A stretch of DNA of 64,000 nucleotides from Bacteroidota bacterium (GCA_013376995.1 JACAAZ010000011.1:108457-172456); one strand, 5' to 3'; numbered from the stretch's first letter, positions 54,919-63,606 are shown. Notes: a model not told the origin generated them from the letters alone. Numbers and translations: made by a program.

Positions 54919-55656
54919 ATGAAACACATTAAGCTAGCACTTTTTTTTATTACATTTTCTTCCCTGCTTCTTATGATTTGCCTGAGTTGCAGGAAGGAAG
55001 AAGGTTTACCAACTCATGAAACCGGTACAGTAACAGATCGGGACGGAAATATTTATAAAACCGTCAAAATAGGTGATCAGTGGTGGATGGCTGAAAACCT
55101 GAAAGTAAAAACATACCAGAATGGTGATTCCATCTCATTTTGTGCTGCTGATGGAGCCGATACATCCTGGAGTTCTTTGAAAACAGGTGCTTACTCTGTC
55201 CTCAATACAACCTTTGGTTATCTATATAATTTTTATGCAGTGGCTGATTCAAGGAGAATTGCTCCAGCTGGCTGGCATATTCCTTCGGATGAGGAATGGA
55301 AAGTATTGGAGAGTTATCTGGGAATGTCATCCAGTGATCTGGACGTAATGAACTGGAGAGGAACTGACCAGGGAAACCAGTTGAAAATAGCTGGCGGGAA
55401 TACTACCTACTGGATCAATTCATCCGATCAGTATAGCATTTTTGGAACCAATTCAAGCGGGTTTACTGCCATTGGAGGAGCCTGCAGGGTTTTTAACGGC
55501 AGTTGGGGCGACCTGGCACACACCGCCTTTTGGTGGACATCAACCCCGCAAGGCGAAACTGCCTGCTACCGTGGACTGGATTATAACAAAGCTGATGTTT
55601 TCAGATATTATGGTTCTAAGAATTATGGATTCAGCCTTCGTTGCTTAAAAGATTAA
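54919..55656 (+). CDS. FISUMP-domain lipoprotein
   Basis: A 245-aa lipoprotein (lipobox LSC, Cys24) followed by a FISUMP domain (Fibrobacter succinogenes major paralogous domain): VTDRDGNIYKTVKIGDQWWMAENL, YNFYAV, APAGWHIPSDEEW, FTAIGGACR, and the end GFSLRCLKD are diagnostic. The domain is thought to bind or modify extracellular ligands, with no defined activity. It starts 49 bp after paralog 3; a strong terminator follows the stop codon. Confidence 0.92.
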   Translation: MKHIKLALFFITFSSLLLMICLSCRKEEGLPTHETGTVTDRDGNIYKTVKIGDQWWMAENLKVKTYQNGDSISFCAADGADTSWSSLKTGAYSVLNTTFGYLYNFYAVADSRRIAPAGWHIPSDEEWKVLESYLGMSSSDLDVMNWRGTDQGNQLKIAGGNTTYWINSSDQYSIFGTNSSGFTAIGGACRVFNGSWGDLAHTAFWWTSTPQGETACYRGLDYNKADVFRYYGSKNYGFSLRCLKD

Positions 55657-55682
55657 CTATCTATTTTTTCTATTCTTTTTAT

Positions 55683-55733
55683 AACTGCCTGAAATCAATT
55701 CTTCCTTGAAGTGATTTCAGGCAGTTGTTTTAT
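55683..55733 (+). terminator. terminator after the FISUMP gene
   Basis: A perfect 15-bp stem (55683-55697 with 55712-55726) followed by GTTTTAT. It divides the surface locus into two transcription units. Confidence 0.88.
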
Positions 55734-55830
55734 ACTCAAAAAATGCATGAATTTGAGGAACCCCTCCCTGTTAAGGAAATGATTTAATATCCTTAACATA
55801 GATTCAATAAACTGGTAATAAACACGAAGC

Positions 55831-55859
55831 ATTCTCTTAACATTCGCCATCTACATTTG
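55831..55859 (+). promoter_or_regulatory. candidate promoter of the second surface unit (copy B)
   Basis: ATTCT (55831-55835), 16 bases, TACATTTG (55852-55859), 44 nt before the beta-helix gene. Identical elements and spacing to copy A at 47963-47991. Confidence 0.5.
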
Positions 55860-55903
55860 CAGCTAGCGTTAAAAATTAAGATATAAACAAATCCAAAAAC
55901 CCT

Positions 55904-57601
55904 ATGAAAAAGATTACACTTTCCAGGATTGCTGCTTTCCTCGGTATTGCAGCAATGTCAATCACAACAGTTTCCGCCCAGTTGAACCTGGGATCAGAAT
56001 GTGGATGTCCCCCTGTTGGTTCAAGGCCAACTAAACTCATGAGTTCACTTGGTGTAAATGCAAACGGTGAGCTTCTGGCGAGCCATACCCTCACCTGTGA
56101 TACCGTTTACACAGTTGATCAAAAAATTTATGTTCCGTCTGGAATTACACTTACAGTGAAACCAGGTGTTGTTGTTAAAGGTGCCAGTGCTTCTGTACCA
56201 GCTAATGCAACTGCTGTCATTGTTGAAAGAGGAGGAAAACTCATAGCCGATGGTACTCAGTCTTGTCCAATTGTTTTCACTTCAGTTGCTGACCCAATGG
56301 ATGGTACTTATTCACTCACGAATGTTGGCGATTGGGGTGGAATTGTACTACTAGGTATAGCTACCAATAACCTGATCACTACTAATGTCTATTCTGGTGG
56401 ATACAACGGTGTTGGTTTTATTGAGGGATTCAGTGCAGCAAATAGCCGTGACCTTTACGGAGCAGGTGATCCCTTATTCCCTACCAATGATGACAATGAT
56501 AATTCAGGAACACTTCGTTATGTTTCCATTCGTCATGCAGGTGCCATTCTTGCAATTGGGAATGAATTAAACGGACTTTCACTAGGTTCAGTTGGTCGTG
56601 GTACTACAATTGAACACCTTGAAACTATTGCAGCTGCCGATGATAATATTGAATTTTTCGGAGGTACTGTTAATGTTAAATATTGTTCAGTTCTTTTCGG
56701 TGATGACGATATGTTTGACTGGGATTTGGGTTGGAAAGGCAAAGGACAGTTCCTTTTTGGGATGGCGGGTGACAGCCTTACAGGTCTGCACACGACTGAT
56801 AACGGATTTGAAGCTGATGCTGATGATGATAAGAAAGCTCCTGCATTAAGGTCACATCCTGTAATTTACAATTCAACCTTAATTAGTAATGGTCACATTA
56901 AACCTGCTGCTGATAATACTGGTCCAGCTGCAATTCAGGCCAAAGAATTGACCGAAGGCGAAATTTACAACTCAATTTTTGCCAATTTCAGATCAGGATT
57001 ACATGTTGCCGGAGCAAGGTCAAATGCTACCAACAAAGGTGATGCTTATGATAACTGGACTGATACCCATAATAGTTATAATAGTGCTGGCGGAAACGCA
57101 ATCTATCATTCCCTGTTGGTTAAAAACAATACTTTTATTGATTTTCCTACAGTAGCACCTAATCTTCAGCGATTTGTACTGACAAAAGGTGTTATGGTTG
57201 TTGGTAAGAATCCTCCTACAAGCTGGGTCATAACTGATGGGTCATCTGATGATCTTACCCAGTTTACAAACGACGGAAACTCTGTAGTTTCTTCTGTTCC
57301 AGGTATTGATTACAACTGGTCATGGAATGCCGGTCATACTTCTTATTTAGGAAATCCGTTCCATATGACACCTACCTCGAATATTACTTCTTCAATAACT
57401 CCGCCAGCAGATGGATTCTTTTCAGTAGTCAATTATCGTGGTGCGTTTGATGCTTCAAAAGGAAGCTGGTTGTCAGACTGGGCCCTGGAACAGATACCTA
57501 CTTCACAGTCTTCAAACCCAACGGATTTGAATAATGATGGAGTTACTGACATCAATGACTTCAATATTTTCGTTGGTAAATTCGGTCAGCCAAACATATA
57601 G
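55904..57601 (+). CDS. secreted beta-helix-like protein with C-terminal dockerin-like half
   Basis: A 565-aa protein with a signal peptide (ending TVSAQ, about 26). The body fits secreted proteins with a right-handed parallel beta-helix: GDWGGIVLLG, GVGFIEGF, NSGTLRYVSIRHAGA, GSVGRGTTIEHLE, NIEFFGGTVNVKY and DDDMFDWDLGWKGKGQF. Such proteins often neighbour TonB-dependent receptors in Bacteroidota and other phyla, with unknown function. The C-terminus ends with one Ca-binding dockerin-type half (DLNNDGVTDINDFNIF) rather than a T9SS sorting domain. It leads the second unit of the surface locus and is 29 bp upstream of paralog 4. Confidence 0.85.
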   Translation: MKKITLSRIAAFLGIAAMSITTVSAQLNLGSECGCPPVGSRPTKLMSSLGVNANGELLASHTLTCDTVYTVDQKIYVPSGITLTVKPGVVVKGASASVPANATAVIVERGGKLIADGTQSCPIVFTSVADPMDGTYSLTNVGDWGGIVLLGIATNNLITTNVYSGGYNGVGFIEGFSAANSRDLYGAGDPLFPTNDDNDNSGTLRYVSIRHAGAILAIGNELNGLSLGSVGRGTTIEHLETIAAADDNIEFFGGTVNVKYCSVLFGDDDMFDWDLGWKGKGQFLFGMAGDSLTGLHTTDNGFEADADDDKKAPALRSHPVIYNSTLISNGHIKPAADNTGPAAIQAKELTEGEIYNSIFANFRSGLHVAGARSNATNKGDAYDNWTDTHNSYNSAGGNAIYHSLLVKNNTFIDFPTVAPNLQRFVLTKGVMVVGKNPPTSWVITDGSSDDLTQFTNDGNSVVSSVPGIDYNWSWNAGHTSYLGNPFHMTPTSNITSSITPPADGFFSVVNYRGAFDASKGSWLSDWALEQIPTSQSSNPTDLNNDGVTDINDFNIFVGKFGQPNI

Positions 57602-57630
57602 CAGGTTGAGTAACTCTAAAAAATAATCTT

Positions 57631-59289
57631 ATGAAAAAGATATTTCTAGTGCTATTCCTTTCTGCTGTTGGCATGTTATTGCATGCGCAGAACGGATTAG
57701 AACAAATATACGTTGAGCGTTACTATGTTTCGGATGCGATTGATGCTGCCAATAGTAACCCTACTCTTCCGCTTGGCTCGGTAACCTACAGAATCTATGC
57801 TGATTTGTTACCAGGCTATAAAGTTCAGTCTATCTATGGAAGCCCACAGCATCCATTGACAATGAATACCACCACTACTTTCTTTAACCAGGCTGATAAC
57901 GGTAGCTCAACACCAGCTTTCACTGCTACAGCTGCTAAAGAAAATACTACCATGCTGGATTCCTGGTTATCTACCGGAGCTGCGTGTACAGGGTATCTTG
58001 GAATTCCAAAGACAGATGATAATGGTGTTGGTACCTTTGTTAATTCAGGCTCACCCCAGCTGTTACAGAATAATTCAGTATTCGCTGGCATTCCACTTAC
58101 TTCACAGGATGGAATGATCGCAGGTTCAGTTCCGACAACTACTTTCCTAGGGCTTGGTAGTGCTGTTAATGTTTTTGGTGATGGTACAACCATTGGCAAC
58201 TCATTTTATATCACAAATGGAGCATGGGCATGCCTCAATGGTGCATCAGGTCCGGTCCCTGCAACCAACAAGGTGCTGATCGCCCAGATTACCACAGATG
58301 GAACTTTCCATTTTGAGTTGAATATTCAGATCGGGACTCCCTCATTAGGTACTCAAAAATATGTATCCAGTGGGCCTACAGGTGATGAGATAACGATCCC
58401 AAGTCTCACTCAAACTCTTCATGCTGTTCCGGCTCCTCCTGCTGTTTCAGTTACCTCACCTGTTGCAGCTTCAACTTTTGGAATTGGTTCAGCAATAACT
58501 TTTACAGCTGATGCTAGTGATATTGAAGGTACAGTTGCCCAGGTTCAATTCTTTGTTGACGGCAATCCAGTTGGAGTGTTAACAGGAAGTCCTTACACTC
58601 TTACTTATTCAGGTTCAACCCAGGGTTCACATGTTGTGACTGCCACTGCAACTGACAATTATGGACAGACCGCGAACTCTGCACCTGTTAGCTATAATGT
58701 TACCAGCAACAAGATTTTGAACCTTACACTTTTCATGGAAAGTTTGTACTCAGGTCCGGGTGTTATGCGTAAAGCCCAGGGAAGCAGCGGCGACCAATTC
58801 CCCGCTAACACTGCTGACAGGTTAACAGTTGAATTTCATGATGCTGCTGTACCTGCTACAGTTGTATATGCATTCAGTAATGTTGACCTGCTGACAAATG
58901 GAATGGTTTCCGTTAGCACAGTACCCAGCACACTTTCCGGTTCATATTACATCGTGATAAAACACAGGAATAGTATTGAAACATGGAGTGCAGCGCCGGT
59001 ATCTTTTTCCGGAACCGGATCAGTTAGCTATGATTTCAGTTCCTCTGCAGCTCAGGCTTTTGGTAGCAATCTGAAATCTATAGGTGCTTATTATGCCGTT
59101 TATGGTGGTGATTCAAACCAGGACGGTATAGTGGACGGATCTGATATGGCAGCCATTGACAACGCCAGCACTTCTCTATTGGCAGGTTATAATAGTGAAG
59201 ACATCAATGGAGATGGAATTGTCGATGGATCTGATATGGCCCTGATTGATAATAACTCAACAAGCTTGGTCCAGGCAATTAGACCCTGA
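57631..59289 (+). CDS. secreted YYVSD-domain protein with Ig-like and dockerin-like domains, paralog 4
   Basis: A 552-aa protein: signal peptide (ending LLHAQ, about 20); YYVSD domain (about 22-262: VERYYVSDAIDA, TYRIYADLLPGY, MLDSWLSTGAA, FELNIQIGTPSLG); Ig-like domain (about 270-352, ITFTADASDIEGTVAQVQFF); a beta-rich domain (about 355-490, NLTLFMESLYSGPGVMRKAQ); and two dockerin-type Ca-binding repeats (about 494-550, DSNQDGIVDGSDM and DINGDGIVDGSDM). There is no sorting domain. The first 260 residues are very close to paralog 5, so these two arose from a recent duplication. Confidence 0.88.
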   Translation: MKKIFLVLFLSAVGMLLHAQNGLEQIYVERYYVSDAIDAANSNPTLPLGSVTYRIYADLLPGYKVQSIYGSPQHPLTMNTTTTFFNQADNGSSTPAFTATAAKENTTMLDSWLSTGAACTGYLGIPKTDDNGVGTFVNSGSPQLLQNNSVFAGIPLTSQDGMIAGSVPTTTFLGLGSAVNVFGDGTTIGNSFYITNGAWACLNGASGPVPATNKVLIAQITTDGTFHFELNIQIGTPSLGTQKYVSSGPTGDEITIPSLTQTLHAVPAPPAVSVTSPVAASTFGIGSAITFTADASDIEGTVAQVQFFVDGNPVGVLTGSPYTLTYSGSTQGSHVVTATATDNYGQTANSAPVSYNVTSNKILNLTLFMESLYSGPGVMRKAQGSSGDQFPANTADRLTVEFHDAAVPATVVYAFSNVDLLTNGMVSVSTVPSTLSGSYYIVIKHRNSIETWSAAPVSFSGTGSVSYDFSSSAAQAFGSNLKSIGAYYAVYGGDSNQDGIVDGSDMAAIDNASTSLLAGYNSEDINGDGIVDGSDMALIDNNSTSLVQAIRP

Positions 59290-59313
59290 TCCTTCTACTA
59301 GGTATTCTAAATT

Positions 59314-59356
59314 AATCAAGAATTTCCTGTTAACCTTTAGCAGGAAATTCTTGATT
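59314..59356 (+). terminator. terminator after paralog 4
   Basis: A 16-bp perfect stem (59314-59329 with 59341-59356) with an 11-nt loop, but only a short mixed AT run after it, so termination may be partial. Confidence 0.7.
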
Positions 59357-59538
59357 ATATGATTAATAGAGTGTGAATCCCAACCTGACAGAATTGAGGT
59401 ACATGGTCATACGAAAATGGTTCGAAAATGAATGATGATGTTTAACTAAATGGGTTCTGCCTAATTGTCTGTGCCTGCTTGGAAAAGATCATTCTGACCT
59501 TGAATAAAATCATAATAAGTAACGTAAAATATTTACCT

Positions 59539-62217
59539 ATGAGAAAATTTGCACTGGTTGCATCCTTTAGTTTGATGAGCGTTGTTTTGTGGGCTCAGAA
59601 TGGACTTGAAAGAATACTTGTCGAGAGATACTACATAACGGATTCTATTGATTCCGTGTATAGTCATCCTCCTTTACCTGTTGGTTCTGTAACCTACAGG
59701 ATTTATGCCGATATGTTACCTGGGTATAAGGTTCAGTCAATCTATGGCAGCCCTCAGCATCCTCTGACAATGAATACCACCACTTACTTCTTCAACCAAA
59801 GTGATTACGGTTCAACCATACCTACGATTAGTGCAAACAATACCAAGAAAAACACTGTTATGATTGATTCCTGGCTGACAACAGGGGGAGCTTGCAATGG
59901 TTATTGCGGAGTTCCTAAAGCCGAAGATAATGGTGTAGGAACTTTCGTCAATAACAATAATCCCCAGCTGTTGCAGAATAATGCTGCTCAGATGGGGATC
60001 CCGCTCACAGTACAGGATGGGATGCTGCTTTCCACAGTGCCTGGTACCATCACTCTCGGCCTCGATGGCATCATAGATGTTTTTGGGGATGGTTCAGCAA
60101 ACGGGAACACATTTTATATCACGAACGGAGCATGGTCATGTCTTACCGGTGCAACTGGCCCGATTCCCGCAAGCAATAAGGTACTGATCGCACAGATCAC
60201 AACCAACGGTGTTTTTCATTTTGAGTTAAATATTCAGATCGGAACTCCTTCTCTCGGGACCGAGAATTATGTTTCATCTAATCCAGTAACAGGAGAACTC
60301 ACCATTCCAAGCTTAACACAAACGTTATACCCTGTTCCTTATCTCCCGGAAATTGCAATTACTTCTCCTGATAATAATGCTTCATTTTTGTTAGGAACCC
60401 AGGTGCCAGTGGAGGCACAGGCTTCTGATTTCGATGGCACAGTAAGTAAAGTTGAATTCTTTGCGGATGGTGTATCAATTGGTGTTGATACCCTGGCTCC
60501 TTATACAGCAATCTACTCAGCTCAATCTTTGGGTTCACATATTCTTATAGCTCAAGCCACAGATAATGACAGTCAGGTCACTATATCAGGTCCGGTTCAC
60601 ATCTCAGTAATTCCTCCTTCAAGCAATGTTACATTCCTGGTTGATATGTCGCGGGAATCGATTTCCCTCAATGGAATCCACATTGCAGGCAGTTTCAATA
60701 ACTGGAACCCTTCTGCTAATGCGATGACTGTTGGAGCAAACAACATATATTCGGTGACAGTGCCGTTGACTCGGGGGCAAGAATACACTTACCGTTTTGT
60801 AAATGGCAATTCAAACCCGGGTCTTGAATTTGTACCTGCTGAATGTGGAATCCCTTCTGGTACGGGTGTTTACAACCGCCATATCATAGTTCCTGTAAAC
60901 GATACTACAACTGACACTGTTTGCTTTTCTATGTGCAGCCGTTGCCCGGTTGACATACCGGTTACTTTCAGGGTGGATATGTCAAACCACACGGTATCTC
61001 CAAATGGAGTTCACCTGGCAGGTAGTTTCAATAACTGGAATACCAGTTCCACACCCATGATCCCGGGAGCTAATAATATATACTCGGCAACGGTTATGCT
61101 AACTCCGGGAACTTTCCACTTATATCGGTTTGTTAACGGGAATACTATTTCAGGCTACGAAACAGTCCCTTCACAATGCGGAAGCCCTTCAGGCAACGGA
61201 GGATATGATAGGTATCTTCTTATTCCTGCAGAAGATACAACCCTCACTGCCGTTTGTTTCGGTAGCTGTGTCCAATGCGGGAGTACAGCTCAATATGTTA
61301 ATGTCACTTTCAAAGTGGATATGCACCATGAATCTGTTTCTGCTAATGGAGTCCATATTGCTGGTTCATTCCAGGGGTGGCAACCGGGCATCACATCTAT
61401 GCTCTCAACAGGTGATACTGTATACTATTATACCCAGTCATTCCAGTCAGGGACTTCGCTTCAGTATAAGTTCGTCAACGGAAACAGTTCCAATGACTAC
61501 GAGATAGTACCGGAAGCCTGTTCGGTCAGTGGTGCCAGAACGATCACAGTACCAGCTATAGATACAACCCTTTCACCTATCTGCTTTGCATCCTGCGATC
61601 TTTGTTCAGGCCTTTCCTTTGTGAATGTGACATTCCAGGTTGATATGTCACTGGAATCAGTTTCACCCAATGGGGTTCATCTGGCAGGTTCATTCCAGGG
61701 GTGGAATCCTTCTACATTACTTATGACATCGAATGATAGTTCATATTTCATCACCTTGCAATTACTATCTGGAGTTACACATGAATACAGGTTTGTGAAT
61801 GGGAACGCCTGGAATGATGCTGAAATCGTTCCAGCTGAATGTTCCCGGGACGGGAATCGCTTTTTCCAAACATCTTCTGATACCATTATTCCATTAGTAT
61901 GTTTCATGAAATGTGGCCGGTGTGACGTGGGAATTTCAGATAATCCTGCCGGAATTATTTACTCTGCTTCTCCCAATCCTTTTTCTTATGCTGCAATATT
62001 GCATTATCTGCTCCCAGTTGAAGGTACTCTCAATGTACAGGTATTTAATACTTTGGGGCAATTAGAGTACGAAACGGGGTTTCAGAAGGCTATCAGAGGC
62101 CAAAATGAAATTCATATTCCTGGATTCAGACTTAGCCATGGAGTATGTTTTTGCAAAATTAGCTTCCAAACAAGCAAAGAAACATACTTTCAAACTATTA
62201 AACTTTTACATCTTTAA
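59539..62217 (+). CDS. secreted YYVSD-domain protein with Ig domain, four AMPK/CBM48-like modules and T9SS sorting domain, paralog 5
   Basis: An 892-aa protein from the ATG at 59539 (signal peptide MRKFALVASFSLMSVVLWAQ); a start at 59479 is disfavoured. Order: YYVSD domain (about 22-265: VERYYITDSIDS, TYRIYADMLPGY, MIDSWLTTGGA, FELNIQIGTPSLG); Ig-like domain (about 270-350); four modules of about 110 residues (from about 364, 474, 588 and 697), each with V(T/S)F.VDM....S.NGVHIAGSF.(G/N)W, YRFVNG or YKFVNG, and a Cys-rich end CxxC (CSRC, CVQC, CDLC, CGRC); and a T9SS sorting domain (about 804-892). The modules resemble glycogen/starch-binding AMPK-beta or CBM48 domains, so binding of alpha-glucan is a fair guess but unproven. 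Confidence 0.88.
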   Translation: MRKFALVASFSLMSVVLWAQNGLERILVERYYITDSIDSVYSHPPLPVGSVTYRIYADMLPGYKVQSIYGSPQHPLTMNTTTYFFNQSDYGSTIPTISANNTKKNTVMIDSWLTTGGACNGYCGVPKAEDNGVGTFVNNNNPQLLQNNAAQMGIPLTVQDGMLLSTVPGTITLGLDGIIDVFGDGSANGNTFYITNGAWSCLTGATGPIPASNKVLIAQITTNGVFHFELNIQIGTPSLGTENYVSSNPVTGELTIPSLTQTLYPVPYLPEIAITSPDNNASFLLGTQVPVEAQASDFDGTVSKVEFFADGVSIGVDTLAPYTAIYSAQSLGSHILIAQATDNDSQVTISGPVHISVIPPSSNVTFLVDMSRESISLNGIHIAGSFNNWNPSANAMTVGANNIYSVTVPLTRGQEYTYRFVNGNSNPGLEFVPAECGIPSGTGVYNRHIIVPVNDTTTDTVCFSMCSRCPVDIPVTFRVDMSNHTVSPNGVHLAGSFNNWNTSSTPMIPGANNIYSATVMLTPGTFHLYRFVNGNTISGYETVPSQCGSPSGNGGYDRYLLIPAEDTTLTAVCFGSCVQCGSTAQYVNVTFKVDMHHESVSANGVHIAGSFQGWQPGITSMLSTGDTVYYYTQSFQSGTSLQYKFVNGNSSNDYEIVPEACSVSGARTITVPAIDTTLSPICFASCDLCSGLSFVNVTFQVDMSLESVSPNGVHLAGSFQGWNPSTLLMTSNDSSYFITLQLLSGVTHEYRFVNGNAWNDAEIVPAECSRDGNRFFQTSSDTIIPLVCFMKCGRCDVGISDNPAGIIYSASPNPFSYAAILHYLLPVEGTLNVQVFNTLGQLEYETGFQKAIRGQNEIHIPGFRLSHGVCFCKISFQTSKETYFQTIKLLHL

Positions 62218-62257
62218 AAGATAATTGTGTAAGGGATTTCTATATTATTTCATTTGA

Positions 62258-62294
62258 AGAGGCAGTCTCACGACAGAGACAGCCTCTTTTTTTT
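62258..62294 (+). terminator. terminator after paralog 5
   Basis: AGAGGCAGTCTC (62258-62269) pairs with GAGACAGCCTCT (62276-62287) with one A-A mismatch, then eight T. The insertion sequence begins four bases after the T run. Confidence 0.85.
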
Positions 62295-62297
62295 GAT

Positions 62298-62322
62298 TGC
62301 CCCGTCCTAAAATAGGTCGACA
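62298..62322 (+). repeat. left terminal inverted repeat of the IS3 element
   Basis: 25 bp starting TGCCCCGTC; 22 positions match the other end as reverse complement. Confidence 0.85.
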
Positions 62323-62324
62323 GA

Positions 62325-63302
62325 TTAAACATACAAAGATAAGACAGCAGGCTCCGGCTTGCTGTTTTTATTATGTACATATTCAGGTGTATGAATATTC
62401 AAATTGAGATGAGGTCTGATATTATTGTAAATAAAGACCGACTGCTTCACAATTTCTCTAGCATGAACTAGGTTCTCATAAGTTTCAGGGAAGAATTCAT
62501 TTTTACAGATGCCAATGACTCTTTCAGCCAAAGGATTTTGATAAGGGTCATATTCATCTGTCATAAGACATTTCATCAACTTTTCTTTTAGCACTAATTG
62601 ATAATCTTCAGAATAGTATTGGAGCCCTAAGTCAGAATGGTGAAGAGTTGGCGTATTGTATGTTTTCTGTTTAATAGCTATTCTCAAAGCCATGATAAGC
62701 CTTTCAGTTTGAAGATTGGGGCTTACATGGTAACCCATGATCATTCTTGAGAATGAGTCAGTAACCAAACTTAAATAGCTAAACTCTGATTTGTTGCGTA
62801 AATAAGTAATATTGCTCACCCAAGCTTGTTCGGGATAGGTTACCACCATATCCTTAAAGTAGTTAGGATGTTTATGTAACCAATGCTTAGAATTTGTTGT
62901 TTTAGCAAAACTCTTCAAAAGCTCAAGCAGCATGTGTTCGGTTCTTAACGTATCAAATAAGGCATCTCTTCCTATTTTGATTCCCCAAGAGTCAATAGTG
63001 TCAGATAACAGATAATAGAGCTTTCTGGTCCCTATACGAGGCTGCAATATCCGATCTTTGATATCCATAGATTTAATAATTCCTAATTCAGCAGACCTTG
63101 TCTTTCTGCTTTGTATCCGTTTATAATATGCCTGGCGGCTTATACCAAGCAGCAAACACAAGTGCGCTACCGGGATTTCTTTTTGTTTGTGTAGAACTTC
63201 AGCTGCTTGGCTAAGAAATTTTCTTATCTGAGTACCATGTTGGTTATCAGATAGATCAATTGGTATTGAATATAATTCAACCTTGAGTTTTTCCTGTTCC
63301 AA
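62325..63302 (-). CDS. IS3 transposase orfB (rve integrase core), first DDE residue is Asn
   Basis: A 325-aa frame starting at a TTG. It has the HTH_21 region (QAYYKRIQS) and the integrase core. The catalytic positions are WVSNITYL with Asn164 where family members have Asp (WVSDITYL), then Asp224 in HHSDLGLQYYS and Glu260 in NPLAERV, 35 residues apart as in DDx35E. The AAT codon for Asn164 is one base from GAT. With that residue lost the enzyme should not catalyse transposition. It is in the same reading frame as orfA, separated by a single TAA. Confidence 0.9.
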   Translation of the reverse strand: MEQEKLKVELYSIPIDLSDNQHGTQIRKFLSQAAEVLHKQKEIPVAHLCLLLGISRQAYYKRIQSRKTRSAELGIIKSMDIKDRILQPRIGTRKLYYLLSDTIDSWGIKIGRDALFDTLRTEHMLLELLKSFAKTTNSKHWLHKHPNYFKDMVVTYPEQAWVSNITYLRNKSEFSYLSLVTDSFSRMIMGYHVSPNLQTERLIMALRIAIKQKTYNTPTLHHSDLGLQYYSEDYQLVLKEKLMKCLMTDEYDPYQNPLAERVIGICKNEFFPETYENLVHAREIVKQSVFIYNNIRPHLNLNIHTPEYVHNKNSKPEPAVLSLYV

Positions 63303-63317
63303 GGCGACCTCTAGTTC

Positions 63318-63566
63318 TTAGATTCTCTGTTCCGGGGTGAGTGGCTTTTTGCTCATGGCATTTTCGCTGGAAGTTTTCCAATCTAAAGTTGAATATCTTC
63401 TTAGCCAATTCAAAATTGTGCTACATCCTTGAATTCCATGCTTAAACTTGGCCTGGTTCTTATTCAAATCGCCTTTCTCAATTTCTGAAACTATTTGCAA
63501 TTTAAAGGCTAGGCTGTAAACTTCTTGGGTTCGCCATTTAAACCCTTGTTTCTGATATTTGCTCAT
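63318..63566 (-). CDS. IS3 transposase orfA (helix-turn-helix)
   Basis: An 82-aa frame with a helix-turn-helix of the IS3 orfA type (LAFKLQIVSEIEKGDLNKNQAKFKHGIQGCSTILNWLRRY split around 20-57). It ends PLTPEQRI-stop (63318-63320); the same frame then continues ELEVALEQEKLKVE into orfB. In related elements a Lys is expected at the stop position, so this TAA may be a nonsense change of AAA. The usual -1 frameshift arrangement is absent. Confidence 0.85.
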   Translation of the reverse strand: MSKYQKQGFKWRTQEVYSLAFKLQIVSEIEKGDLNKNQAKFKHGIQGCSTILNWLRRYSTLDWKTSSENAMSKKPLTPEQRI

Positions 63567-63581
63567 AATAGGTCAACTTAG

Positions 63582-63606
63582 TGTCAACCTATTTTATGAC
63601 GGGGCA
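63582..63606 (-). repeat. right terminal inverted repeat of the IS3 element
   Basis: 25 bp ending GGGGCA; reverse complement matches the left end. Confidence 0.85.

Larger units (their letters stand above)
62298..63606 (-). mobile_element. IS3-family insertion sequence, 1309 bp, probably inactive
   Basis: Terminal inverted repeats of 25 bp with three mismatches: 62298-62322 (TGCCCCGTCCTAAAATAGG start) and 63582-63606 (reverse complement begins TGCCCCGTCATAAAATAGG). The ends are TG...CA, as in IS3. No exact target duplication is visible (GAT left, GAA right). Two transposase frames are on the - strand. It is inserted between two terminators, of paralog 5 and of the small gene at 63686. Confidence 0.9.

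Noticed and set aside
57631..59289. Cellulosome component
   Set aside because: Dockerin-type loops alone are not enough; no cohesin, scaffoldin or glycoside hydrolase is present.
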